DNA from: Welwitschia mirabilis | Taxonomy: Eukaryota; Gnetophyta; Gnetopsida; Welwitschiales | Direction: 5' to 3' | Assembly: GCA_051453625.1 (NCBI GenBank) | Contig: JBOZIK010000001.1 | Coordinates: forward strand, 251,799,060-251,829,800 | Length of the DNA stretch: 30,741 nt | Shown: positions 1 through 10,074 of the stretch, piece after piece | Numbering within the stretch: position 1 is the stretch's first letter | Layout: each line of letters opens with the position of its first letter | Program-made: the position numbers and the translations under genes | The notes under the pieces: model-generated | What the model was told of the DNA's origin: nothing | The model's input: only the letters and a program-made list of their open reading frames with translations | Database searches by the model: none

Positions 1-333
1 AGAAAGAATATATTCTAGTTTTTTGATGAAATGTGTATCCAAATATTTTCAATTTAATAACATGCTTAATTATTAAATTTCATTTGATCTAAGTGAAGGC
101 TTAAAGGTTTTAGAATCATTTCACATTATTTTAATAAATTAATAAATTATTTAGTTTGAATTTTTTTTAATGAAATTAATATGTTATTAATAAAATAAAA
201 TAGTATAAGACAACTCCATTTGAAATAAAAATAATAAATTTTATTAATAAAAATAGCTTATTACATCTAGTGATAGAATAAAAATAAAAACACTTGTCAA
301 ATCAATAAGCAAATAAATTAATAACTCACCAAT
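1..333. other. AT-rich sequence, nothing recognised
   Basis: Very AT-rich sequence dominated by TTAATAA-like strings. I see no coding relic, RNA gene or clear repeat unit. It lies just downstream (3') of the minus-strand ORF relic that ends at 334 and could hold its 3' untranslated region, but no specific signal supports that. Confidence 0.5.
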
Positions 334-1004
334 TCAATTCTTAAAGATGTCAGAAAACATGTTCCTCCTATGAGAATGCCTAGTCTTAGATGTTGACCTC
401 ACAGAATTCTCACCAAGGGGTAATAGATGCATTGCATCTAAAAATTCTAACAGCATACTAATCTCCTCGAGTGGATTCACTAAAAGTTTTGATAAGGTAT
501 AGACTCCAATATTATATTCTCTATATTTTTCTTGTCAAAACCTAGTATAGTAAGTCTAAGAATAGGGTTTATGCCTTGAAGGTAATCAACTCTTTTCTCA
601 AGTACCTACATCTACCTAGTTAGCTAGCTTAAAGAAATGTTACAAGCTGAGTTCTTGCAATTTAGATGCTAATGTAGTTCTTTAGTTTTCAACCTCAAAT
701 ACTCATTCACCAACTAATGAATCATGGGACTAAATCTTAGGGGAATGACACCACCTTCAAAATGATTTTTATCAACCTTAGTGATAAAGAAATATAAGGT
801 ATCTAAAACCTCAATAGTTGATTTGTAATTATAATAATAATACTATTATACTACATTTTCAGACCTAATAGAGACTTTAGAAGATTAGGGATCTACACTA
901 CTAGTGCACATATCTATCTATGTATAATCCAAGTTAAACAAATAAAGTTTCACATTCTTAACACTAGAGGTAGAAATAGGAGAAGAATGAGGAGTATAAG
1001 CCAT
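334..1004 (-). pseudogene. Broken ORF of unknown family with coiled-coil-like middle
   Basis: Read on the minus strand from an ATG at 1004-1002, one frame (start MAYTPHSSPISTSS) stays recognisably protein-like for about 220 codons down to a TGA at 336-334. The N-terminus is serine/threonine/proline-rich. A middle part reads LDTLYFFITKVDKNHFEGG. A heptad-like stretch (LEKRVDYLQ) is followed by NPILRLTILGFDKKNIE. After one frameshift near codon 175 comes an uninterrupted 51-codon tail (LLVNPLEEISMLLEFLDAM, then a basic SKTRHSHRRN segment). There are eight or nine in-frame stops; most in the coiled-coil part are TAG where glutamine (CAG) would fit, as expected from C-to-T decay. I do not recognise the family. 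It could be a host pseudogene or an accessory/antisense ORF of a retroelement. That it was once coding is inferred from amino-acid composition and frame coherence, not from a homologue. Confidence 0.5.
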
Positions 1005-1107
1005 GAGGATTGATAGAGAAAAAATGAGAAAGAATGAATGATAATTAAGTAAAGAAATTCTTAAGCCCAAGTGAAGAGTAATGGATGATTAGCATCCAAG
1101 GAATGAG

Positions 1108-1113
1108 TTTTAT
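1108..1113 (-). promoter_or_regulatory. Possible TATA box for the 334-1004 relic
   Basis: The minus strand reads CTATAAAACTC here, about 105 bases upstream of the ATG at 1004, a normal plant TATA-to-start distance. The interval contains no upstream ATG-led frame of note. In sequence this AT-rich a TATA match is weak evidence by itself. Its value is its position relative to the ORF relic. Confidence 0.25.
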
Positions 1114-1574
1114 AGTACACATCTTACTATCATGCTTGATAAGTATAATTCATATTAAGTTACTTAGTGCACATGTGTTTAATCTTAAAGAAAAGGATTG
1201 AATAAGAGAAATATAGTTATTCTACCAACAGCTAAAGTATACTAAGTATTAGCATAAATATTAAAGAAAGTCTAGAATTTAGAGAGTACAAACCAACCAA
1301 GATTCAACTTGAAGTTAGAACTCTAAATTGATTTATGATTAATTTAGATTTCTCAAGGAGTATGCTATTATAGGGACCCATCAAATTGTATTACTATAAA
1401 TATAGCATCAAGTAATTACCACAAATTTCGCAAATACTTTTTAATCAAAAGAAGACTTGTTAGGCCATATCTAATAACTTAGAAAAAATTTTATTTTATT
1501 TTTTCAAGGAAGATTAACAAATTAAAGTTACTAATGTTTTAGATAGTTCTTGAAATTAAAAGACCAATGAGTTA

Positions 1575-1975
1575 ATCGACATCAACCAAAAGTCAAAACT
1601 TTGAGTTAGATTTTAGATTAAATCATTATGATGAGAACTTGAATATTTTGGCTAATACCAATTCCAAGTTAAATCTTTGAGGAAAATATCAAGCCAACGC
1701 ATTCATCTTCTTATGCTCTAAAAACTTAAAATCAAACAAAATCATGTGATTGACTAATATTAACTCAAAGTCAAAACTTTAAGTTGGATTTTGAGCTAAC
1801 CTAATAACTTCTTCGCTCTATAAGTAAAAAAGAAAAATTCTTTGGTTAACTGATACCAATCCAAAGTTAGGACTTTGAATTGAATTTTAAGTTAAACCAT
1901 TGGAATGCAAATTGTAGAAATTGATTAGCACTAGCCTAAAGCTGAAGTTTTGAATAGGATTTTAAGTTAACTTCA
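1575..1975. repeat. Irregular tandem repeats of 75-102 bp
   Basis: A block with core (C)AAAGTYAAAACTTTGAGTTRGATTTTAAGTTAA recurs with core AAGT/AAGC positions at about 1589, 1666, 1768, 1864 and 1939, giving spacings of 77, 102, 96 and 75. Most copies are preceded by a GACTAATAYCAA-like string. A more distant copy may start near 1310. The array lies inside the probable LTR and may be U3 enhancer-type repeats. Confidence 0.6.
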
Positions 1976-2082
1976 CCTTTATCATATGACTTTACTTTTT
2001 TATTATCAGTTGCTTTTATAATATTGATTAGAATTTAAAGGACTCTATCGAGAAGTTTGAGTGAACTCTTTTATCTGGCTCC

Positions 2083-2170
2083 ATAATGGATTCGATGACC
2101 CTTAATGAAAACTCTCAAGTTCTGGATGACCCTCATTGAATTTAGTATTGCAAAGAGTAATCATCACTTA
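2083..2170 (+). repeat. Direct repeat copy A (partner at 2693-2780)
   Basis: Both copies are 88 bp and colinear from ATAATGGATTC through GATGRCCCTCATT to CACTTA, at roughly 70% identity by eye, and lie 610 bp apart on either side of the PBS at 2611. A third short echo of GATGACCCCCATT is at about 2236-2252. Confidence 0.55.
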
Positions 2171-2610
2171 AACATGACCTTTCCATTCCTCTAACATTTT
2201 ACTTAAAATTATTCTCAATGACCTCTCTTCATTGTCGATGACCCCCATTATAAGGTTAATTCCATCTCGTCTTAATCATATTGGCATTCGCAATATCAAT
2301 TCCAACTCAACAATGTGTTTGAATTTTCACCTTACCAACATATAATTTCTATTTTTGTCAGCATTGGTAGAGTACCAAAAAACTCTAGTCCCATCTATTT
2401 CAGTTTTAGTTTTTAATTGCATTTACTTCTTGATCATGTAAAATTAATGCATTACAAGTACATGTTTTCAATTATATTAGGCAAGAGTTAGGCATGTAAC
2501 TTTTACATTTCACATCATCAAATCTTTTCATGCTTTATCATGTTGTCTCATGATTTTAGATTCATGGAAAAATAGCTTCACACAAATATTTTAATGTAAA
2601 CTTTAATGTT

Positions 2611-2622
2611 TGGTATCAGAGT
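2611..2622 (+). other. Primer binding site for initiator tRNA-Met
   Basis: TGGTATCAGAGT matches the PBS used by most plant Ty1-copia and many Ty3-gypsy elements (TGGTATCAGAGC), complementary to the 3' end of tRNA-iMet. Eleven of twelve bases match. It marks the junction between an upstream 5' LTR and a downstream internal region on the plus strand. It cannot by itself tell copia from gypsy. Confidence 0.65.
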
Positions 2623-2692
2623 TAATAGGAAGGCAACCAAGATATTAAAAAGAAGAAAATTAAAGAGATCCTTTATTAAGAAGATTAAAGAA

Positions 2693-2780
2693 CATAATGG
2701 ATTCAATAGCCTTTGTTGAAAATAGAAAGTTCTTGATGGCCCTCATTAAATCCTCTTTGTAAAGAAAGTAACCACACTTA
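2693..2780 (+). repeat. Direct repeat copy B (partner at 2083-2170)
   Basis: Second 88-bp copy, located 71 bp downstream of the PBS and so in the leader of the presumed element. It contains an in-frame ATG (ATGGATTCAATAGCC) that could be the remains of a gag start, but no gag-like frame continues from it. Confidence 0.55.
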
Positions 2781-3673
2781 TTATAGCACTCTTAGGAGTT
2801 TACAGAAGAAATTCTTTGAGCTAATTTTGTAGTAAAAATGTTATCTTAAAGAGCTAAATAGAATATCTAATAAAATAGATCTCTACTCCAGTCATATGCA
2901 AATGATACTTTCTAGGGCTAGATTAATAAAGAATTATATGGAGTTTCTAGTAGTATAAAAGCTCCCAAGAGATAAACATATAAAAGCAATCAAAGAAAAT
3001 GGTTTAGATTTTCAAAAGGAATCTGCTTGATGAGGAGTTTGTGTATGGAACTTCATGAATTTTTTGTAAGAAATTCATGGTCTATAGAATATAAAGTAAT
3101 TAATATAATCTAGAAGAACCATAATCACATTTATGCCATTATTGGGATTAACAGTGTTGATTTTAAGTTAAAAAACAAGGATAATTTCAAAGCACTAAAA
3201 TTGTAGCACAAGAATTTGCAGCTTCTTCTTTACTAGGATTCTTGCACTATGAACATGCTAAGGGTGATCTGTCCTTCACGAAATTGATGTCTCAAACATT
3301 CCTAACCCAAATCTAATTTTCTCTTTTATATATATTTTTTTATTAAGGAAATAAAAAAACCTTGAGCATGGGAAAACTGATGAGGATAAATTTTAATGTA
3401 AATCTTACTTATTAATGAAGTGTTTTTATTATGTTAACCATGCATTTTAAGTAATAATAGATGTTTTTCTTTATTAATATACTTATTAATTAATAGGTTA
3501 GTTAGTTAGTATGTTAATAGGTTATAATGCATATTTTATTATTATGTTTTAGGTGCAAGATGTCTTGTGGCATGAAGATAAAAGAGAAGGTTAAGGTGAT
3601 AAAGAAGTAGTAACAAACCCCAACCATATACCTATTCCTAAGGATAAAATAATGGAAATAGAAAAACAAACAA
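2781..3673. other. Presumed internal region of the 2611-PBS element, no domain recognised
   Basis: A gag gene would be expected here downstream of the PBS. Short lysine/isoleucine-rich frames exist around 2800-3010, but none shows a gag, zinc-knuckle or pol motif. Either the element is non-autonomous or the coding part is decayed beyond recognition by eye. Confidence 0.4.
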
Positions 3674-3743
3674 GGATATAAGAATAAGATCACCACAAAA
3701 TATGGGTAGGATATAAGAATAAGATCACCACAAAATATGGGTA
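3674..3743. repeat. Perfect 35-bp tandem duplication
   Basis: The unit running from GGATATAAGAATAAG to ATATGGGTA occupies 3674-3708 and again 3709-3743 without a mismatch. Perfect identity in a region where other repeats are 70-85% identical means it is either a recent slippage-type duplication or an assembly artefact. Confidence 0.95.
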
Positions 3744-4329
3744 TCTTTTTAACAAAACGTTCTAGAACTATACTAAGCAAGAATGTTAAGAAATGGAGCT
3801 CCAACAATCTTGCAAATGGAACAATAGCATTTTTTAGACTCTAAATTTTTACCTATAAAAGAATAATACAAGCCTTAGCACATATTTATATAACAATTGA
3901 TATTTCAATATAAAGCTAAAAATCATATTTGAGTATGATTATGTGCTTATTCTATTACTTGAAAAAATAATATTATCTTTATTTACTCCTATTTATGTAA
4001 CTGAACATAAACTAGGATAATTAATAATACCTAGAGATAAGTATTATCTAGTAACTCATTTAGTTTCTATCATGTTTTATTACTTTCTTCATTTCCACTT
4101 AGTATAATATATGTATATAGTAAGTTGATAGTAATAAACCAACTTGACTAGTTTAAGCAACTTCATCATGAGACTATTATGATGATGCATTTTGAACTAA
4201 ATGGTTGAGTCTCAACTAGTTCTTTAGTAACCCTTTGGTTTTTTTTTTTTAATGGTGTCAGATTATCTTAGGTTAACAACAACATAGTTTCTACATTTTT
4301 CTAGTATTATCGTATATTATATAATATCA
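3744..4329. other. AT-rich sequence, nothing recognised
   Basis: No coherent coding frame, RNA gene or repeat was seen. The longest minus-strand open frame nearby (97 codons at 3514-3807) is rich in Phe, Tyr, Ile and Leu and overlaps the tandem duplication, so I treat it as chance. Confidence 0.5.
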
Positions 4330-4350
4330 NNNNNNNNNNNNNNNNNNNNN
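4330..4350. other. Assembly gap (21 N)
   Basis: A run of N abuts the CA microsatellite. The two bases before the gap are also CA, so the gap is probably unresolved microsatellite. Confidence 0.95.
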
Positions 4351-4431
<81 letters not shown>

Positions 4432-4442
4432 GCACACACACA
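4351..4442. repeat. (CA)n microsatellite
   Basis: About 92 bp of CA dinucleotides with a CAAA interruption near the start and two CACG variants near the end. The Cys/Val-alternating minus-strand frame over it (4307-4495) is only the translation of the repeat. Confidence 0.98.
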
Positions 4443-4950
4443 TAGATATATATAATGTTAGAAATGCTATATATTATTTTACTTTCCATTTGCATTTATG
4501 GTATTTGTAACTTTTTACTATACAATAGTTATTTATCCTTTTATTTGTTTAACTTCTACTAATTTCAATGCTTACCAATGACTTTCATTAGCTTGAAAAT
4601 CTATTAATAGCATTCTAATTTTTCTTTTATATTGATAATTAGAGTTTAAGCATGACAAATATATCATGGAATAAGGTAATAAATAAGAGACTAAGTAGAA
4701 AAAAGCATATGTTTACTTAAATGTACCTCTTTTAGGAAAAACCATGCATAAGCTCTACACCCATTAAAATCGATTTATCTTAGTTGAAACTTTAAAGTTA
4801 GAATAATAAAAAAAACTAGATATGAAAATAAGAGGAGATGAATAAATAATGAATATAAATACAAAACATATGTATATCATATTACATAATACATTTGCAT
4901 AAACATTGCATATACATTATACTAAAATTTATTACATTATACGAATAAAA
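4443..4950. other. AT-rich sequence, nothing recognised
   Basis: No gene, RNA or repeat unit beyond simple A/T richness was identified. Confidence 0.5.
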
Positions 4951-5430
4951 TAATGTTGTATCATATATTATATTATATTATATTATATTATATTATGTTA
5001 TATTATATAAAATTAGATTGTATATTATTTCATAATAAATTATATTGCTTATAAATTATATTATATTATATTATATTATATCGTATTGTATTATATTATT
5101 ATATTATATTATAGTCATATTGTATTATATTATATTATATTCTTTATATATATGATATAATATGATATTGTATGATATTATAATTATATTATACTATATT
5201 ATAGTGTATTGTATAATATCATATTATATTGTAATTATATTATATCTATAATGTAATATATCTTATATATTTTATTATACTACAATTATATTATATAGCA
5301 TTATATTGTATTATATATATATCAAAATTAAATTACATATATATTATATTATGTTTTATTATATGGACCATCTTATAATATTTTATATTATATGCATGAT
5401 ATTGTATTATCTTATATTATCCTATCTCAT
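4951..5430. repeat. Degenerate (ATATT)n low-complexity array
   Basis: Long runs of the pentamer TATTA/ATATT (clearest at 4965-5000, 5057-5080 and 5095-5140) are mixed with TATA and TTGTA variants, grading out by about 5430. The 63-codon plus-strand frame at 5306-5497 is a product of this array. Confidence 0.9.
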
Positions 5431-6260
5431 ATCTATACTATTGTGGAAACATGATTTATTTCTTAAGAGTTTGTTAATGTTAGAAATACAAACATGAATA
5501 CATAAAGTGTTTAGACAAGATTAAATACTTATCTTAGCCCCTTGAGTAATGTTGTTATTATAATTATTTCAAAAGAATACTTTCTTATACTTGGTTACTT
5601 AGTATTTGATTTATAATGAATGTTACATGTTGTTGGAAGTGTTAATTAATAATCATGTTTCTTTTAGTAGGATTTAATGTAGTTATAGTATGCATAACAT
5701 AGTTATAAAATGATGCAAGTTTACGCATAGTTTTAAATGATCATGGTTTCTTCTAGTATTCTTAACACTTCCAAGTATGTATCCCTAAACATAATTTCCT
5801 ACATGTTCATGTATATAAGTAAAAGTTTCCATGTAGTATTTATTTTATTATGCATGATATATTAATGGTGATTATTTTATAATACTTATTCAAATAAGTA
5901 GGCATTTTATTAGTTATCTTTATTTTTTAACTTCTATTAATCTAAGTTTATTGAGAATAGAAACTTAATTAGTGGAATATGGGCTAGTTCATATTATCAT
6001 TTTATATTTATATTTTAGTAGATTCATTATGTTATGTTATAAAAGGAATAGTTATGGGGTATCCTATTAAAGTGGTATCTATGTATGTGTGTGCATCAAT
6101 TGTATTTCTACATGAATTTACTATTAAGACATTCTATTCTGATATATTCCCCTTTCATTAGCATTTACTAAGACATTAGAATAAGATATGAGTGGGTTTC
6201 TTATGCTTGGTGATGGTGGATTACTGATGAATGATTATGACCAAGTGACTAGGGGGTCTA
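5431..6260. other. AT-rich sequence, nothing recognised
   Basis: No coding relic, RNA gene or tandem unit could be supported. Confidence 0.5.
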
Positions 6261-6262
6261 AT

Positions 6263-6264
6263 AC

Positions 6265-6303
<39 letters not shown>

Positions 6304-6360
6304 TACATACACTAAGGTACCCATATATCTAATTTATATTAATATATATATATATATGTA
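6263..6360. repeat. (TA)n / (TACA)n microsatellites
   Basis: Two TA runs (about 6268-6296 and 6342-6358) with TACATA variants between and around them. The Tyr/Ile frame at 6188-6373 derives from them. Confidence 0.95.
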
Positions 6361-8225
6361 TTATCATTATTAATATATTATAATTCCTTGATAGAATAAG
6401 ATGTTGTAACCTCAAGAGTTCTTAACTAGCTATCTTCTATACTTTTGCATGTAGCTACTATGCATATGTACATATAGTTATGTGTAATATCTATTAATGT
6501 TGGATTGAATATTGAGTTCTTGCATTATTTCTTGCATTCTTTCATGCCTAGGATTATCACATGCCACTGATATAGACTACTTTGATCTATCTTATGCTCA
6601 TGCGTATTGGTGAAGATTAGAATGAGGCCTATGATAGAACTACATGTGATCTGAAATCCTCTATATGAGGACTATGTAAACATGACTGCTTAGCTACTGA
6701 TACAACCAAACACTCAACTGTAACCTAAAAACTTCTTATGTAAGCTTCTAACTAAGATTTCTAATTAATCTTAAGATTGGTTTTGGTATTATTTAGGTGA
6801 TTTATCATCATATAGTTCACTTGATGTGAATCCTGTGGGTAAATGAGAGATAAGTCTCTTAGTCTTACCCTACATTATATCATTGCAAAGTTTAATATTG
6901 ACATGTAAATTGATGTGTCATAATATAATTTAGATTTAATGAAAAATTTCTCTTCCTTTTAGTACCTCATAAGCCAACCTAAAAACCAAGTTATAATAAT
7001 AAGGGCCTTGAACCCTTCATTGTATTCATCCCTGCCTTAGAGAATTGAGCACTTTAAAGCATCAAATTATGATGGCTTTCTAGGTGACTCTTTGAAGGAG
7101 TGAGCTAGTATTTAAAAATTTTTTGAGGAGTTTTTCTTCTTTCTTCTTCCTTTACTATAAGATTGTTATTATTTTGTAATATAAAAACTACTTGCTTTGA
7201 TTTTGATTTGTAAGAAACATCATAATTAAAATTCCATAATTAAAATGCTTAAGTGACTACTTTAATCATCAAGTTAGTTTTATTTATGTGAAGCACTCTT
7301 ATTACTTAGTTTTCTAATTTCATAGATCTTAAGTACTTTAAGATTCCTTACTTTCTATTTTTATTCATAAATTAAAGTGTTAAGTTATTCTTAGATTATA
7401 GTATTACATTATTCTTATATTATGCCTCATGAGTTGAGCAAATGAAATTGATAGCTTAAAGTGTTTTTCAAGAAAGTACGATAGTATAAAAATGAATTAA
7501 AGAAGTACTTAATGACTAACTAGTAACAACTTGGAGCTAGTTCACTTCCCATCTTTCTAAGATGAAGTTCAAACTCTAAATATCATTTCAACTCTTCTTT
7601 TCTTTTCTTTTTTTTCTGGTAACTTACATTAAGATTTAAATTAGTGCAATTCCAAGTCTAAATCCATGTTATCCTTGAGGAAGAATGATAACTAAATTTC
7701 TAAGTTAGTTTTAAATCTAAGACATGATACTACAAGTTAATCAAATAGTGACTTTTCTATTTGCCAAATAGTACAATGTGCATCCTCATATACTTAATCC
7801 TATAGTCATATTTGAAATACTAATAACTATATTGATAACATTAATGTACTATATTCTATTAAATATTTGAACTCTTATTGCTCTAAAGTACAACACATTT
7901 CATTTGTAGAACTCTTATCCATCACTAAATGCATTTATTAAACTACTGGATAAGAAGCCATTAACAATCATCTTTGCTTTTACATTAGTGTTTACTATGA
8001 TAAAAAAGATTATGCTTATGAATCTTCTTTCATCCTCCACTTGACATGTAATTTTAGACATACTTCTTCAAAATAATATGAAAATCTAAAATAGACAAAG
8101 GATATGATAGTGTTTTGAAGAATTGATATTAAAATTGAGTTTTCATTGTTAAACTCTTAAAACATTGAGATAATAATTTGAAAAAAAGAAAAATTAAACA
8201 AGGAAATGGCTTTTTTTTCATTGAG
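6361..8225. other. AT-rich sequence without recognisable features
   Basis: Apart from a pyrimidine-rich run at about 7592-7618 (repeats of CTTTT), I find no gene, RNA or clear repeat. The stretch 6963-7130 is somewhat less AT-rich and could be retroelement non-coding sequence, but nothing specific supports it. Confidence 0.45.
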
Positions 8226-8259
8226 TCATATAAAACTCAGTTGATTAAAAAAATATAAA
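8226..8259 (+). repeat. 34-bp sequence duplicated across the gap (left copy)
   Basis: TCATATAAAACTCAGTTGAT followed by an A/T tail immediately precedes the 100-N gap. The same 34 bp with one C/T difference begins at the first base after the gap (8360). Confidence 0.95.
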
Positions 8260-8359
8260 NNNNNNNNNNNNNNNNNNNNNNNNNNNNNNNNNNNNNNNNN
8301 NNNNNNNNNNNNNNNNNNNNNNNNNNNNNNNNNNNNNNNNNNNNNNNNNNNNNNNNNNN
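8260..8359. other. Assembly gap (exactly 100 N)
   Basis: Exactly 100 N is a common placeholder for a gap of unknown size. The flanks are near-identical direct repeats, so the true gap may be zero or negative (overlapping contig ends), or may contain a tandem array. Confidence 0.95.
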
Positions 8360-8393
8360 TCATATAAAACTTAGTTGATTAAAAAAATATAAA
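8360..8393 (+). repeat. 34-bp sequence duplicated across the gap (right copy)
   Basis: TCATATAAAACTTAGTTGAT plus the A/T tail; 33 of 34 bases equal the left copy at 8226-8259. Confidence 0.95.
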
Positions 8394-10074
8394 TCGAATG
8401 TTTTTCATGCAAGCCTTCATTTGTTAAAACCCAATTAATCCTTTTTAAGAAACACATTAATCTTGGATTTGCAAAGAAATATATTATAAGGAAATATTAG
8501 AAGCATGTAGCTTAAATTAATCATTAGATAAGATTAAAATTAAAGTTTATATTTAAATTTTATTTTTAAGATTTATGTAATAAGGCTTCCTAGAAGCTAT
8601 ATTTAATAGTTCTTACATTATTTGAATCCTCCATGCAAAGAGTAAAATGATTTCATAATTCAAACCATAGTGCCTTGCATCATTACAATTATTGAAAACA
8701 TTGTTTACTTTTTATCATAAAGTATTCATAGTTATAAAAAAGCTCTATGATATTTTCTTTTATAAGTATGTATATAAAATTTATAATATAATATTTTACT
8801 AGAGTAAGAGATACTTTTGTATTTTTAGTTAATTCTAATCCAATAAAATACTTGTTCTCCGAATATAAATATATGTGTGAAATTTAATACCTTATATCAA
8901 ACCTAGCTCAAAAATTATCAAAGTTATAGGTAAAAGGGAATAAAACTAATAAAAACTTTCTTTATCCTACTAACTTCTTGTTAAATTAATTTCATAATTT
9001 TTCTATATCATTAAAATTATGATATTAGTTATTAATTTTAAAATTATAAATGAATAAAAAGATGAATTTCTTTACCCACAAGGATATCTATCTGTAGCTA
9101 GATAAATCCATCATAAGACATAATAATCATATAAGTGTTTAAAATAAATAAATAAATAAATATCCTCTATATATTATAAGTGTTTCTTTCTACTTAACTC
9201 TACTCCATTGAAACCCTTCCTTGGATTCCCTACTACTTATCTAAAGACATAGCATTCATTATATTTAGTGCTTCCTACTTTGAAAGGTTAATAAGTCTTT
9301 CCTTCATCCGTACTTCTTTTTGTAAATTTTATTTTAATATTCTTAAATAAGCATCTTAATTTTAAAATAGTAGATTTTTTTCCTATCATGCATCATTCTT
9401 TAACCTTTTTTAATTCTTCATTATTATAATTTCATATGGTATTTTTATTTATTATGATGGATTATCATGCAGCTAGTAACTAAGTAAGTAATTATGAGGT
9501 ATTATGAAAACTCCACCACCTTTATCACCTTCTTCTCAAGATGATGATCCTTTGTGTTCTTGAATCTTTTCATAATCCCCATATCCTCATGTTATAAATA
9601 TGAATCTATTCTCCTCATATTTTACATATCTTTGAGAAAGCCCTTATTATTGAATCTTGGTGATTTGAACTTAGATCTTAGAAAACCTTGGATCTTTGAA
9701 ATCTTGAAAGCTCCTTGAAGATTACAGATACTACAAGCAAGTACAGATATGATTTCCATTGTATTCTTGCATCCTTGATTGGTCTTATACTTGTATGCAT
9801 TTTTGTATGCATTTCTATAATTACTCATTTTCTTTCCAATATTATAAAGTTGTTAGATGTTCATGTTATTGATACTCAATAAATTAGATTCTTGGTTGAA
9901 ATCCTAGTTTCTACTATTTTTATCTTGAAAAACATTTATGAAATTAAATCCAACTTATTCTTTTTGATAATCTATCTTCTATGATTTTTGTTTTTCATGT
10001 GTCTCTCAATATCTTGATTTGTTGTGATCTTATGGAAATGAGTATTCCATAGCTTGTCAAATGAGATAATGAAA
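8394..10074. other. AT-rich sequence, mostly featureless
   Basis: Contains an (AAAT)n run at about 9141-9163. The string CTTTGAAAGGTTAATAAGTC near 9278 is echoed near 12302, which suggests a shared dispersed repeat. The 68-codon minus-strand frame at 9622-9828 has no recognisable motif, and the underlying plus strand is a series of ATCTTG/CTTGAA variants, so I do not call a gene. Confidence 0.45.

Larger units (their letters stand above)
1300..2608 (+). mobile_element. Probable LTR (right end well placed, left end unknown)
   Basis: The sequence ending at about 2608 is immediately followed by a clean tRNA-iMet primer binding site (2611-2622), so it should be the 3' part of a 5' LTR on the plus strand. 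It contains irregular repeats (1575-1975) and GATGACCCTCATT-type repeats (2083-2260), common kinds of LTR internal structure. The canonical CA end is decayed; the bases before the PBS read ttaatgtt. No second LTR copy was found in the window, so the left boundary is a guess and the element is either truncated or scrambled downstream. Confidence 0.4.

Noticed and set aside
3514-3807. 97-codon hydrophobic minus-strand ORF
   Set aside because: Phe/Tyr/Ile/Leu-rich composition expected by chance in AT-rich DNA; it spans the perfect 35-bp tandem duplication and has no motif.
4307-4495. 62-codon Cys/Val-rich ORF
   Set aside because: Translation of the CA microsatellite across an N gap.
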